NCBI RefSeq assembly: GCF_036898095.1
Contig: NC_090725.1
Coordinates: forward strand, 323,107,949-323,171,948
Direction: 5' to 3'
DNA: 64,000 bases
Source: Palaemon carinicauda
Taxonomy: Eukaryota > Arthropoda > Malacostraca > Decapoda > Palaemonidae
Made by a program: the position numbers and the translations under genes. The first letter of the stretch is position 1; each line of letters starts with the position of its first letter. Of this stretch, positions 1 through 11,761 are shown piece after piece. The notes under the pieces were generated by a model, which saw only the letters and a list, made by a program, of their open reading frames with translations, did not search any database and had not been told where the DNA came from.

Positions 1-838
1 CAAGGGGTGAAGAGTGCCAGGGATAAGGTCGAGGGCCAGCTCTCCGAGCTCGCCTCCTCCAGCCATTCCCCGGCTGGCAACAAACTCCTCCCGCCTCCTC
101 GCATCTAACAGAGGAGGTACTTCGAGATCATGGAGGAGGCTTGTGTAGCTCTTCCCCTGCACCACTCTGTGGAAGAGCTCACCAAGGGAGTTCCTCTTGA
201 GAGTCCCTAGCTGGCAAGTGACTTTCTCGGCGACTGAGATCATGAGCCAGGAGAAAGTCACGAAGTGTGCCATGCAGGCTACTTCGTTGCTTGACATCTG
301 GCTGGGATCTCTTGGCATCCTGTTGCGATCCGAAGCTTTGTCTAAGGAGAGCACCAGGAAGGCCCTGGAGACCTTCCTCCTCTTGGGCACCTGCACCATT
401 GAGTTTCTGTCCCACCCAGTCTCGAACTTGTGGGCCAACTCAATCCTGAAACGTCGTGATGCGTTGGCAGAGAGGTTCCATGCGAAGGTCCCAGCCATCG
501 AGGTCAGCAGGCTCAGACATTCTTCCCTTCTAGGGAAGAACCTGTTCGAGCCTAAAGACTTGGAACAGGCAGCCGAGAGGGGGAGGAAGTCCAACCAGGA
601 CTCCCTCCTTCATAGGGCTCTTGCATCAAAGCCCTATAAACCTCCGGCACCTCAACAACCTCGCCTGTCCAGGACAACGAAACCAGCTGTGGCAGCGAAG
701 GCAACGGTGTCGAAGCCCTTTCCAGTCAAAGACAGGAAAGGCAAAAAGTCTACCAGGGGAGGAAAGAATCTTAGAGGGAGCGGCCGAGGCCGCAAATGCG
801 AGGATTGGCAGTCCCCCTGCATGTCCACCAGTGGGGGG
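1..838 (+). pseudogene. Gag C-terminal part of DIRS copy A, frameshifted
   Basis: This is the DIRS Gag-like ORF upstream of RT. Frame 1 runs from the window edge with a stop at 106-108. After a shift near 205 the reading continues in frame 2, with a helical Gag region (for example NLWANSILKRRDALAERF). A basic Gly/Arg/Lys/Pro-rich tail follows around 640-800 (GKKSTRGGKNLRGSGRGRK) that could bind RNA. Copy B has the same protein, interrupted by an LTR element. Gag would package element RNA; that role is inferred from position and composition. The N-terminal half is outside the window. Confidence 0.75.
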
Positions 839-2520
839 ATGCCTTCAAAGTTGCGCAGACAGGTGGCAGCAACTCGGGGCCGATTCCTGGACAATTTCCG
901 TAATTGGTCAGGGATATCGCGTCCTGTTCATAACATCTCTACATCCCCTGACAGCGGATCCAGTGTCGTTGAGATCCTTTGCCATGGGATCGGCAAGGGA
1001 CCAAGCCCTACGGGCAGAAGTCCAGACCATGTTGAAGAAGGGCGCTCTCCAGGAGGTCGTCGACGGTTCCCCAGTCTTCTTCAGTCAACTCTTTCTTGTA
1101 AAGAAGGCGTCTGGAGGCTGGAAACCAGTCATCGACCTCTCAGCCCTGAACAGGTTTGTCAAACAAACCCCGTTCAGCATGGAGACGGCGGACACGGTCA
1201 GACTTGCGGTGAGACCACAAGACTTCATGCGTACACTGGACCTGAAGGACACGTACTTCCAGATCCCAGTCCATCCGTCTTCAAGGAAGTACTTGAGATT
1301 CAGCCTAGACAACAAGATCTACCAGTTCAAGGTGCTTTGTTTTGGTCTCTCCACAGCACCTCAGGTATTCACCAGGGTGTTAACACTGATTTCTTCGTGG
1401 GCACACATGATCGGCATCAGTTTCCTCCACTATCTGGACGACTGGCTGATCCTGGCAGACTTGGAGTCGACCCTTCTTCGACACCGAGACAAGCTTCTGG
1501 GACTTTGCCAAGATCTAGGGATCATGGTAAATCTCGAGAAGTCTTCTCTGCTTCCAACTCAACGACTGGTATATCTAGGCATGATCTTGGACATCAATCT
1601 CCACAAAGCATTCCCATCAGACGACAGGATAGCAAGGCTGAGGAGGGTTGCAGTTCCTTTCCTCAGACGAGAAGAACTCCCAGCCCAATCAGGGTTACGT
1701 CTCCGCGGCCACCTTTCTTCTCTGGCCCGTCTAGTTCAAAATGGTTGCCTCAGGATGAGATCCCTGTAATGGCGACTCAAGTCCCGGTGGAATCAAGGAC
1801 ACGATTCCCCGGACATCTTGGTCCCAATGGGTCCTGCGGAATGGACGGATCTTCAGTGGTGGTTGACAGAGGAAAACCTACGAAAGGGAGTGGATCTTCT
1901 CATCCTCCCCACGGATTTGATGCTGTTTTCAGATGCCTCAAAAAAAAAGGTGGGGGCCCCACGTTCTGAACCACACAACCTCAGGCCTATGGTCAGAATT
2001 AGAAAAGTGCCTCCACATAAACCTGCAAGAAATGAAGGCCATGTATCTGGCACTTCAGCAGTTCCAACAATACCTGGCTGGTCACTCCATGGTGGTGGTG
2101 AGTGACAACACCATGGTAGTGGCTTACATCAACAAGCAGGGAGGTACCTATTCACAGCATCTATCCCATCTTGCAGTAGAGATACTGAGATGGACCGAAG
2201 TCCACTCGATTCCACTATCAGCTCGCTTCATTCCAGGCAAGAGGAATGTGCTCGCCGACAGTCTGAGCAGGGCATCTCAGATAGTGAGTACCGAGTGGTC
2301 TTTAGATCGTCTAGTAGCCAACAAAGTCCTGACTTTGTGGGGTTCCCCGACGGTGGATCTGTTTGCGACAGCCTTGAATTTCAAGCTCCCGCTGTACTGT
2401 TCCCCAGTCCCGGACCCCAAGGCACTCTGGCAAGATGCCTTTCAACAACGGTGGGACAACATCGATGTCTACGCCTTTCCCCCGTTCTGTCTGATAAGAA
2501 GGGTACTTAACAAGACCAGA
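839..2520 (+). pseudogene. Reverse transcriptase and RNase H of DIRS copy A, broken
   Basis: RT is read in frame 3. Visible motifs are TLDLKDTYFQIPVH (motif A with catalytic Asp), FGLSTAPQVFTRV (motif B) and HYLDDWLIL (motif C). A stop at 1767-1769 replaces a Gln codon found in copy B. Reading continues to LMLFSDASKK, where a nine-A run (1940-1948) shifts the frame. RNase H continues in frame 1 with EMKAMYLAL, VSDNTMVVAYINKQGG and NVLADSLSR, giving the usual D-E-D-D acidic set. The block after it (VDLFAT...VYAFPPF, about 2350-2490) is the linker typical of DIRS between RNase H and the recombinase. RT motifs are intact, but the protein cannot be made in one piece. Confidence 0.88.
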
Positions 2521-2559
2521 ATATCGGTCAACCGTTCAATGACCTTAATAGCTCTGCTA

Positions 2560-3290
2560 TGGCATCACGCAGAGTGGTTCCCGGACCTTCTGCAGCTCCT
2601 GACGGAACTCCCGAGAGAACTTCCTCCTCGACGCGAGCTACTCAGACAACTACATGCCAACATCTTCCACAAAGCCGTAGCATCGCTACGACTTCACGCC
2701 TGGAGACTATCCAGCGTCTCCTCACAGAGGGGCTTTTCGCAACAAGTTACGGAAAGGATATCTCGACACCTGCGAAAGTCATCCGCAGGGGTCTACCAGG
2801 CAAAGTGGAGAGTCTTCTGTGGTTGGTGTCGTGGAAGGGGTATCTCTCCACTTGATGCCACTATTCCAGCAATAGCGCAGTTTCTCGTGTATTTGCGGGA
2901 AGAAATGCGCCTTTCAGTCTCGGCAGTGAAAGGCTATCGCTCAGCTTTAAGTCTTGCCTTCAGGCTCAAAGGAATGGACATTTCCTCTTCGCTGGAATTT
3001 TTCTACTCATATGAAGTTATGAACTTGCCTGCCCCCAGTCGGAAGTGAGACCTCCTCCAAGCGAGTCAGCGAACTTCATGGTCTCTCGTATGACATCGCC
3101 CATTCAAGGGGATGGGGGGGAGGTAACGTTCAGATTCGTCCCTGAGTTTGTAGCTAAGACTCAGAATCCAGGAGTTCCAAACCCCCGGTTCGACTCCTTC
3201 CGGATTTCGAGTCTCCGTTCTGTAACAGATGACCCAGACCATCTCCTACTGTGCCCAGTAAAGTTAATACTGTCACGTCCCCATACCCTT
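2560..3290 (+). pseudogene. Tyrosine recombinase of DIRS copy A, catalytic core deleted
   Basis: The N-terminal core-binding part is readable up to 3048 (for example VYQAKWRVFCGWCRGRGISP and RLSVSAVKGYRSAL). Against copy B, about 130 bp are missing after 3060, and roughly 600 bp after about 3260. The deletions remove most of the segment before the first catalytic Arg, and then the HxxR box and the catalytic Tyr. The enzyme would join and insert the circular DNA copy. This copy cannot. The deletions are seen directly by comparison with 22200-23105. Confidence 0.8.
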
Positions 3291-3526
3291 ACGAGGTGGT
3301 ATTGGGATCGTCCTAACCTAGATTTCCATCTAAAGGACTCCAGGTCAACTTCCTAAGACGAGTCACACTTCTCTCCTTCACACACTAGCTTACGTAGGCC
3401 GCGGTCCTTGCAGAGCAAGGCAATTGCGAGGCCCTTTTCTTGAGTTCTACACGCTCAGATACAGAGTCCCCGGGCAAAAGCCAAAGCCAGTATGGCTGGA
3501 ACTTACCACCCTACCTAAGGGTTAAG

Positions 3527-3632
3527 TCACCCTAATTAAATAGCATGGTTTGTATTTCGGTTACGGAACAAATGACAAATTCGTAGATAATTTGTATTTT
3601 TCCTAACCATACAAACCGTAGCTATATAATCA
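3527..3632 (+). repeat. Internal complementary region (ICR) of DIRS copy A
   Basis: It contains the reverse complement of the family 1 left end (CGGTTACGGAAC) directly joined to the reverse complement of the right end (AAATGACAAATTCG onward). It therefore mirrors the joint of the circular form. This is the hallmark ICR of DIRS elements, used to restore full ends during replication. The same block lies in copies B and C. Confidence 0.85.
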
Positions 3633-3680
3633 AACTTGCCCGCCAGCCCTGTCCCCCGGGAAGTCCTACCTCTAAGCAAA

Positions 3681-3881
3681 GTGAGCTACTCACGGGTGTG
3701 AGGGGGCCGAGGGGTAGCTAGCTACCCCTCCCCTACCCCCTCGCTAACTAGCGAGGGGGTAGTAAACCCTCGTTAAAAATCTAATGGCTCGTCATTTCAG
3801 CTACTCCGAAAGTAATACCCTAATTAAATAGCTAATGTTTGTATGGTTAGGAAAAATACAAATTATCTACGAATTTGTCAT
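3681..3881 (+). repeat. Right inverted terminal repeat and end of DIRS copy A
   Basis: The reverse complement matches the left ITRs of copies B and C: a GC-rich hairpin-like core around CGCTAACTAGCG, then the AACGAGGG/ATGGCTCGTCATTTCAGCT tract and the attaaatagct block. After that come about 60 bp specific to the right end, ending GAATTTGTCAT at 3881. The left partner lies outside the window. Confidence 0.85.
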
Positions 3882-6205
3882 ATTAAAGCTCAGTGATGTT
3901 AAAATATTTAGACAAGGGTATTCTTTGCACAGCTACTTGACCGTCTAGTCGTAAAAATACGGAGTTGGACGTGAAATAACTCCATTGACCTTTGCAACTC
4001 AATTCATTCCAGGCAAGAACAACTCCTCAGCGGTCAATCTCAGTAGGCAGACTCAGATATTTGGCTTCGAGGGACCTTTGTCTCCCTCAGTTAGCCTTCA
4101 AAGTCCTAACCCTGGCAGGAGTTGCTGACGAAATGTCGGCCTAGAGTATGTTAACCACTATGGGGCAACTAGACACCTCAAATAGAGGCCCATGAATATC
4201 GGGGGGACAACCGGGATACATATGTATTTCCCCCTCTTCTGTCTGATGAGGAGACTCATTATAAAGAAGGGCATCGAGAGATTGGTCGATGACTATTAAT
4301 TTTGAAGTGGCAGCAAACAGAATAGCACTCAGAACTATTCCTGCCTGCAGAGATATCAAGAGAACTCTATATGCAACCTCTCCCGTAAATTCACCACAAT
4401 AAGGTCTGTCCCTACGACTTTTTTCCTGGAAGTTATCTACACTCAGGTTTTCTGTGAACAATAGTGAAAAGGATGACTATACCCGCTAGGTTTTATTTCA
4501 GCTCCTACCAGGCAAAATGGTCTATCCATTAAAGTGGTTGTGATGAAAGTTCCTATGCCACTTAATGTCACTTTCCCTAAAACAGTAAAACTCTTGCCTT
4601 ACCTTAGGGAGGAAAGACAATGTTCAGTCTCGACTGTGGAAGACTACCTCTCGGCTTAAAGCCATGTTTTTAGATTGAACGGAGTTAACACACTTCCTTG
4701 ATGGAATTGTCTTTCCTCATACAATGTTGAGCGTACTGGTTCTTTATTAGAAGTTAGACCACTTCCTCAAAGCGTAGTTCTCTTACTACACTCTCTTAAA
4801 TGAGTTGTTCTTTGCTGGTCAGTCCTCAGACCATGACTTGACTCTTAATGGCCTCTGCAATGAGAGCCAGTGAAGGCCGTGGTTTGGAGGTCATGTACCC
4901 CTCGACTTCGTTCCTGAGTTTGTTGCCAAGAATCAGAATCCAGCTGTAGTGGACCCTAGGTTAGGATCCTTCTGGATTGAAAGGGTCCATATTGTAACCA
5001 GTGACCCAGATCAATTGTTACTAGTTATCGTAAGAGCACTAAGGTGTTATCTTAAACAAACTGCAATAGCTCGCCTGCACGTAAAAAAGCTTTTCGTGAG
5101 CATTGTCAGGTTCAAGTGGAAAGTCACCAATATGATCTCTTCTTGGAATCGCTAGGTTATTGATAAACCTTGAATTCATACTCTCCTCTACAAGGTCATA
5201 GATCCAGAGCTTGTGATGGTAGGTGTGTAAGTCCTTACTATTTAAAAAGAACTGTGACCCGGGTACTTCAAGCGTGAGTTTTGAAGCATAAGACAACATT
5301 CATAGCCTACTACCTACAACATGCATCCAACAGGAGCCAGGATACCTTCTCCATAGTCCCTGTGGTAGCTGCACAACATTTGGTTTAAGATACTTAAGCT
5401 CTTTTGTAGGACGAGTAGCAATTGATTGAGGGCAAATGGTAACTGTGATTAGTCATAGATGAATCTTAGTGACTAGCCTCTCCTCCCTTCAAGTGCAGCA
5501 CCTGTGGAGCTCTAGAAACAAGCCTCTGCAGGTAGGAACCATATCCCTTGTGTAGCCTGAAATATTATAATTTTTATCCCTGTCCTCCCGGCGAGGGGGA
5601 GTTGGGCAATGTCTAGGTTAAGTAAGCATAGTGTACCACTCCAAGAATCTTGAACTAGTCAAGTCACAGTGCTTAGTTCACACACATTCACACTGATTGC
5701 GTAAGCCATCAACTCTTGTTCGAGAGTTTAGGAAGTGATAGGGGGTGTCTAGTATGCTCGCACAAAGCTTAAAGTCGCATCCCAGATCAAAATCCCACCC
5801 AGTTGGGTTATAACTTCCTAAGGGTCAGTTGCTACTGTGAGGAGTGGAAGGGTTTTTATTGTGTTGGAACAAATGACAAATCTGAAAATGTAATTTGCAT
5901 TAGTCCTAAGTAATTTGCATTTTCAAAAATAGACAAACTTTGAGCTCTTTACTTACACTTTCCCCACCAGAACCTGTCCCCTTGTAATACCTGACTGCAA
6001 TCAAAAGTGACGTAGTACAACCGGTGTATGTGTGAGTGGGGTGACTGGTCTAATCCCTGCTATTCTACCGTTAACTAGGGGCGGGTTTTTATGTCTCGGA
6101 AAAAGGTTGATGACTAGTTTTAGCTTTGCCAGTTATATATGTACATTGAAGAGCTCATGGGTAGTATAGTTATGAAAAATAACTTCCAAATTTGTCATAA
6201 CACCT
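3882..6205 (+). mobile_element. Ancient DIRS relic (A0), right half, host of copy A
   Basis: This is weakly preserved DIRS sequence continuing on the right of copy A. About 3990-4070 matches the end of RNase H (TTCATTCCAGGCAAGAA). About 4860-5160 matches the recombinase (PRLGSFWIERV...TSDPDQLLLV). About 5290-5400 matches the catalytic Tyr region (CCTACTACCTACAACATGC). 5870-5950 is a decayed ICR, and 5950-6205 a decayed right ITR ending AATTTGTCATAAC. No ORF survives. It shares family 1 ends but is much more diverged than A, so it is an older insertion. Confidence 0.75.
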
Positions 6206-6402
6206 ATTCAGGTTATTTATGATCAGCCCTTTGACAGCACCTAAACATCATTGGAGCATTTCTCACCTATGGAACTACCTTTAAATGTAGTTTCCTAAAG
6301 AAAGGTGCTGTCCATTCAATGTGACAGTGGTTCACCCTTTTCCAATGGATTCAAAGAAGCATGGATAAAGATTCGTAAAAGCAGGCGAAGAGATTGGCTG
6401 AC
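6206..6402. other. Short spacer, nothing recognised
   Basis: I see no gene or mobile-element signature here. It separates the A0 right end from a small minisatellite. Confidence 0.5.
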
Positions 6403-6501
6403 CTCCCCAGGTCTTTTCATAGGATAGATCTTGATCTCCCCAGGTCTTTTCATAGGATAGATCTTGATCTTCCCAGGTCTTTTCATAGGATAGATCTTGA
6501 G
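6403..6501. repeat. 33-bp minisatellite, three units
   Basis: Three head-to-tail 33-bp units begin at 6403, 6436 and 6469 (start CTCCCCAGGTCTTTTCATAG). They are almost identical, with single-base changes in the third. Because 33 is a multiple of three, ORFs run through on both strands. I take those ORFs as by-products. Confidence 0.95.
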
Positions 6502-6639
6502 AATCCTCCTCATTCACCACCTATTAGGTGGAGTTCTTCAGCAAAGGGAAATGTTTCACCCACAATGTTTCACTGTACCTGCCGGATATATTTGTTTACC
6601 TCAAGGGGAAAAGTTGTGGCTTGTTTTCCACAAGCCAGA

Positions 6640-6716
6640 AGAATATATCCCACCGTAATGTGCCCAAGGTTTGTCCAGTTAAGAAAAATACAAATTGCTT
6701 GTAAATTTACCATATC
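6640..6716 (+). repeat. Possible relic of a DIRS family 1 right end
   Basis: The stretch GTTAAGAAAAATACAAATTG at about 6679 and the following TAAATTTACCATATCATTAA resemble the family 1 right end (TTAGGAAAAATACAAATTAT ... GAATTTGTCATATTA). This could be the end of a still older DIRS into which A0 inserted. The match is short and diverged. Confidence 0.4.
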
Positions 6717-7803
6717 ATTAAGTAAATTCAGATTTTGCAACTTTAAACTTATTATTGTCAATCCATTAACACAAATAAGTAACAATGCTCATAGATAGAT
6801 TCTTTTAGATATTTATAAAAGTAGGAATGCCATGTTCAATTCTGCTATATGATTATGAAAAATGGAGGGAGATTTTTAAAAATATTCTCTTTTTTTCAGG
6901 TGCATCTGTGGGAGACTTGAAAATTTCTTCTCAATGAAAGCTTAGAATCTAAAAACTAGCCAGCTGCATCAACTAGAATTTTAAAGGTAACTTTAATAAA
7001 CAGCACTTTGTATTATAAGAAAAAAAATGTTGGCTTCTTAGTAGTTTCTGATCAAATTGAATCTTAAGAAAATTAAAATTGACTTAGCCCTTTTATGGAT
7101 CATGATTATAGATTATCAATTAATTGCATTAGGACGGGTAAAATTTGGATTGAGTCTTCTCCCGCTGTGAGGATGGCCACTCTCGACAATTATTACAAGG
7201 TGATACTTGAGAGCAAGTATGCCTTTGACACTGGAGACAGGACAATGAGTATATCTGGATCAATGGGACTTATGAAAGTACCGTAGATAATGGACGGCAC
7301 TCTTGAACATTTTCGCATAAGACAGCATTTTCAATGAAGCAAATACACAAATGAAACAATGTAGAAAAAAAAAACAAATAATGAGTAAAAATCTGCCAAA
7401 TAAAGTTCCAGCTAGTGAGAGGTGTACACTCACTGACTGCTGAACTCCAAGGGAGTTGCTACTGATAGATAACTGCCTGGCGGTTGTTTACACCGCGTTA
7501 TTATCTTCAACTGCTGTCTTCCAGCTTCACTGTTACGCATTCTCCTAAGTAAGGGATGATTGTTTGTAAGTGTAGGGACAAAAAAAAAAGTTATATAGTA
7601 ATCATAGAGTGATTTATGATAGGTAACAATAAATTACTAGCACCCAGTTGTTTTGTAAATTGATGCTTTTGGAATCTGGTGTAGTTGTTCTTTATGTGAA
7701 CCATTAACACTCAACCCCTGCATAGAGGTTTTTCTACTGTGAAGTTTTTGCTTTTAGAATTATTGTTGCACCTTTATTTTCAGCCAGCAGAGAATATAAA
7801 TAT

Positions 7804-7828
7804 ACTCCCAGAATCCAATTCTGGGAGT
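7804..7828. other. 11-bp perfect hairpin followed by a T-rich run
   Basis: ACTCCCAGAAT (7804-7814) and ATTCTGGGAGT (7818-7828) are perfect reverse complements around a CCA loop. TTTATTTTTTTTTA follows. The form is like a terminator, but no gene is seen next to it. It does not match the histone mRNA stem-loop. Confidence 0.6.
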
Positions 7829-9635
7829 TTTTATTTTTTTTTATATAATGGCTGACAGATCATCGTATGCTAGGTATTTTAAAACAGATAAAAGTTTTGT
7901 TATTATATCGAATTACTGTAGCTGTGGGATACCATCTTGGGCATCTTGCCAACTCTTTCCTTGTTCTTGTTTGACAGCATTATTGTTTTCTGTTTCTCTC
8001 GCTTCTATGTCTGTATGAGAACAACGATAGAGAATCCTTAGAAAGGGGTCTACTCTATGGCTTCAATGTACTTCCGTTAAAGGAAGCCACTGCTGAGTGT
8101 AAAGGTGCTGTCAGTCAGTCCCCTTTGTTTCAATGTTGTCTGGGAAGTTATTAAGGACATACATCTGGTTGCTGTCCCTTTTTAAGTCCCCGTCTTTCCT
8201 TGCGAGTATGGTCATCAGCCTGTGCAACACTGTTGAAGGCAAACTTCAAATTGTTCTTCCTTCCATATATTTGGTGGTGCCTTTGCTGCTGCTTTCAGGA
8301 GGAGAACAAAAAAAGATGTTCAGGTAGTTCGATTGAGAGCAGTTACATTCTCGTGACTACCGTTTCTCTCCTTTAGCCTCCTGTTAGTGATGATAATTGT
8401 CTCATGGAAAAAAGCACATGCAATCATATATAGGAGGTGCCTGGGTACCTGAAATGTGTTCTCACACATATTGCTAGTGCTCAGTTTTGTATCAGGACTC
8501 GTGGTGCATGGTCTCCACACTCTGGATCCCCATTTGCTGAACCCCTACTAGCTTGATATCCACTCACTGCATGGCCAACTTAGAGGAATTCAGATTTTGA
8601 AATAAGAGAAAACTCTGGGATAGGCATCAGTCTTCGCGACCTGTTAACTAACAATCATGTACACTTTTCAATGAGAAGAAAAATTTGTAGTTTGTTGGAT
8701 AGAGTTTTTTAGAACACGCATTTTTCGCTTGATAAATATTTTAACTCTTGTGTCTTTGAAATTTATGATTTAATTTCAGTATAATAACTATAACCGCTAT
8801 TCATTTAGCTCCTCTGGGTAATTATTTATTTACTTCAGTAAGATATTCAGGCAAAAATAATATACTTCATGATACACTAAGAGGAATACAGTGAAGGATT
8901 AAGTTCTGATCCTATGATGATATTTTTAGTAACTCTCTAGTATTTTAGTATAGTGTTTATCCTGAAACATTGTTTATTATATTATTAGATACAGTATATA
9001 ATTTGAAGCTTCGATTCATACAAAGTACTGAATACTAAGAGCTTGCAACTATGAGTCATGCCAACTCGTGCCAAATTGATATGTTAGTTGGTGTAAAATG
9101 AGATAAGTAATTTTGATTTGACATCAATAGGTCGCTCAAGGAACAAAAGCAGGATAAAGTAGCCAATGGTGGATAAAAGTAGGATTATGTAATTAATGAA
9201 TGAGGTTGAATAGATTTCTCATTGATTTAATATATTGGTTAATTATAAGCAAAAAACATGCAGGCCCACTGCTGTTCTATGTTTATTAATGTTAAAGACT
9301 TGACCCTGCTAAGACCAGTTTGTCAGTTCAATAGTATTGGATAGCTTACTATAAATGGGTGAAGTAAATAAAGCAAATAAAAAACTAACGTTAAATAAGC
9401 AAGTCAATGAAGTAATTGAGGCTTATGTTAGTGAGTCAGAGAGTGTATGATAAGTTTTTCAGTAGTTTAAGGTAAGATAAGTAAGATGAAGATGATAGAA
9501 TTAAGTGGTTCGTTGATTGAAGGTTAAACAGAAAATCCACGTAAGATTAATTAATATGATAGGATAATTGGGGCTAGTTAATGGGGGATCCGTACAGTAT
9601 ATAATGAAAATATTGTATGTCATTTCAATTATGAG

Positions 9636-9786
9636 GAAGTTGCAGGTTGTTTTTTTATTTTTTTAGTTTAGAAGACTGAAAACACGTCCAATTATTCACT
9701 TAAACAGAAGTTACAGAAGTTGCAGGTAGTTTTTTTTTTTCTGATTTTAGAAGACTCAAACCACGTCCAATTATTCACTTAAACAG
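9636..9786. repeat. Tandem duplication of a ~72-bp unit
   Basis: Unit 1 (9636-9707) and unit 2 (9716-9786) both run from GAAGTTGCAGGT through a T-run to ATTATTCACTTAAACAG. They differ mainly in the T-run and a few bases, and look like a simple recent duplication. Confidence 0.9.
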
Positions 9787-11374
9787 CACTACTGGTTTAT
9801 ACCAAGTAATATTTTGTACTTGAAACTGTTACCTTGTCAAAAAACCATATTTTTGCTCAGTCTATACATAAGATACCTTTTATATAAATATTTTAGGAAC
9901 ATTGCATGTGTTTGAACAGGAATCCTATGTGATGTAAGGTACAATGTTTTATTCAGGGAAATATGGTTTATTGAGTATCTCTTGAACAGAATTGAAGGGT
10001 AAGGGGAGCTCTGTTAGTGGATTATCAGAGGCCGGTCATTTGATTATTGTAGTGAAGTATTTCCTTGTTTGGATTTGGGAGTTTTAGGACTTTTCATTTT
10101 ACCAGATATACTTTCATTTGTAATATTTGCTATTATAAAAGCAGTGGGTATATCCATGTCATTATATCGACAATTTTATATTCAATACATTAGAATTTTA
10201 TATTATCTCTAGTTCATCATGCAAATCATTTTACTTAAATTATAGTCTTCCTGGTTCCTGGTTTCTAATTGCTCACTCCACAAAATAAGTTTGCGGGCAC
10301 TCTATCACCTTATAGATAGGTGCAAAGCCTCTAAGCTTATTCTTATTACTTGAATTAAGCTTATTTTACCTGTACAATAAGCAAATTAATAATGAAATTC
10401 CAAATCTTTACTTTTATCCCATTCTACCCTGAAATCAGATAGGATAACACCTATCATCAGTTTTGGCAACCAATTGCGATCAGTTTGGACTTTTTGAATT
10501 ATTCTTTCATGTGCATTGCCCTACTTATAGATACAACCATATCTCTGCTAGAATTTTATTACTGATGAAATGCACCGAGAAATATTTGAATAAAACTGAT
10601 ATATCTTTATAACTAATATCGTTGATGTATTTTTCAGACTAGAATCATCAAAAGAGAAGAAGTATATATATAGCTTCCTGCTCAAAACAGGATGGTGATC
10701 AGCAGCGGATAATCTTGGATTACCACAGAAAAAAATTTATTTGATTATTTTATTTCAAGAGGAGTACCAGTAAAATGTCTCATCTGAAGTGACCATTCCA
10801 TCATCATACATTTCTGGATTGCTGTACTACATTCATCTTGAATTTTTCAACTGACTAGAGTTATTGAGATTTTATGGGACTGTGTTACAATGGACATTTC
10901 ATATCCCATACGGTCAATAGCAATCATCAATTGAAGATGAAAATAGAACAAGTTCAGTTACCGTAAATAAGAGAGATGAATTTTCACAACGATATTACCA
11001 GTTATTTTAGGTTTATCAAAGTGTGTGTATTTCTGAAAGCCGTGATTTTAATTATTTAAGCTATTAACATTCACTCAGCATAGTAGCTACTATTTTATTA
11101 GCTCCTCATATTTACAAAGTTACTCCATGTAAAGCTAATTTAGGATTGTTTTAATTCGATGTGATATTTTATCTAGTAAAATCTAAACACCCAAGATTTA
11201 CCTTGAAAATTAGGTCCATAACATTTGATTTTTTTCTTAAGTTTCGAATTAAAATTCAGATTACCATTCCCTAATTATTATTTGATATTAAGTACAACAC
11301 TCATCCAGTTGCCTGAAAATAAGTTGGCAATTACGATTATAACGAATGATAAAGGGTTCCTATTACCTCTTAAT

Positions 11375-11468
11375 CCTTTTACCCCCAATGGACGTACTGG
11401 TACGTTTCACAAAACTCATCCCTTTAGCCTCATGGACGTACTGGTACGTCCTTGCAAAAAAATGCTTG
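11375..11468. mobile_element. MITE-like element, left part, split by DIRS copy B
   Basis: It starts with CCTTTTACCCCCA, whose reverse complement closes the right part at 23956-23970, giving a short terminal inverted repeat. Inside are two copies of a ~43-bp unit carrying the near-palindrome GGACGTACTGGTACGTCC (perfect at 11434-11451, partial at 11390). Without B the element would be about 309 bp and non-coding. I did not find a clear target duplication, so the MITE call is inference. Confidence 0.6.
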
Positions 11469-11620
11469 GTTCCGTAACCGACATACAAACCACGCTATTT
11501 AATAGGGGTATTACTTTCGGCGTAGCTGAAATGACGAGCCATTAAAATTTAACGAGGGTACACCGCTAGTTAGCGGGGGTGGGGGAGGGTAGCTTGCTAA
11601 TCCCCCCCCCCCCCATCACA
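11469..11620 (+). repeat. Left end and inverted terminal repeat of DIRS copy B
   Basis: The left-specific end (11469-11495) is followed by the ITR: TATTTAATAGGGGTATTACT, the AACGAGGGT tract, CGCTAGTTAGCG, and a G/C-run rich segment. Its reverse complement matches 23560-23705 at the right end with scattered G/A differences. Confidence 0.85.
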
Positions 11621-11761
11621 CACACCTGTGCTTGAGCTCACTTTGCTCCCGGCTCGGATGGTGGACGGACGTGTCCTCATCCTCGCCTCTCTCTTGGCAG
11701 CCAATAATGCTCTTTTGCTTGTTCTTTAAGAGGTTTGTGTGTGAAGTTGGCCTCTGCGAAT

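Larger units (their letters stand above)
1..3881 (+). mobile_element. DIRS-like YR retrotransposon, family 1, copy A (left end outside window)
   Basis: This is the right-hand 3.9 kb of a DIRS-type retrotransposon. In order it holds a Gag C-terminus, reverse transcriptase with YLDDW, RNase H, a tyrosine recombinase remnant, an internal complementary region and a right inverted terminal repeat ending in GTCAT at 3881. It is closely similar to copy B throughout, which shows where the breaks are: a stop at 1767-1769, a frameshift in an A-run at 1940-1948, and two internal deletions in the recombinase. Sequence after 3881 resumes inside an older DIRS relic, so A inserted into another DIRS. The class is secure from the domain order and end structure. 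The exact family name is not known to me. Confidence 0.9.
6717..11374. other. AT-rich intergenic DNA without a visible gene
   Basis: Only short ORFs occur and none shows a recognisable domain. I found no tRNA or rRNA. Two local structures are listed separately: a hairpin at 7804-7828 and a tandem duplication at 9636-9786. It may be intron or intergenic host DNA. Confidence 0.6.

Noticed and set aside
197..1969. Single 590-residue ORF as one protein
   Set aside because: Only its first 210 residues are Gag-like. The rest is a shadow of RT, which is read in frame 3.
4141..4461. 106-residue minus-strand ORF
   Set aside because: Lies in the A0 DIRS relic with no recognisable domain.
6316..6520. 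ORFs with repeated IYPMKRPG or RSFHRIDLDLP motifs
   Set aside because: Translations of the three 33-bp units on either strand.
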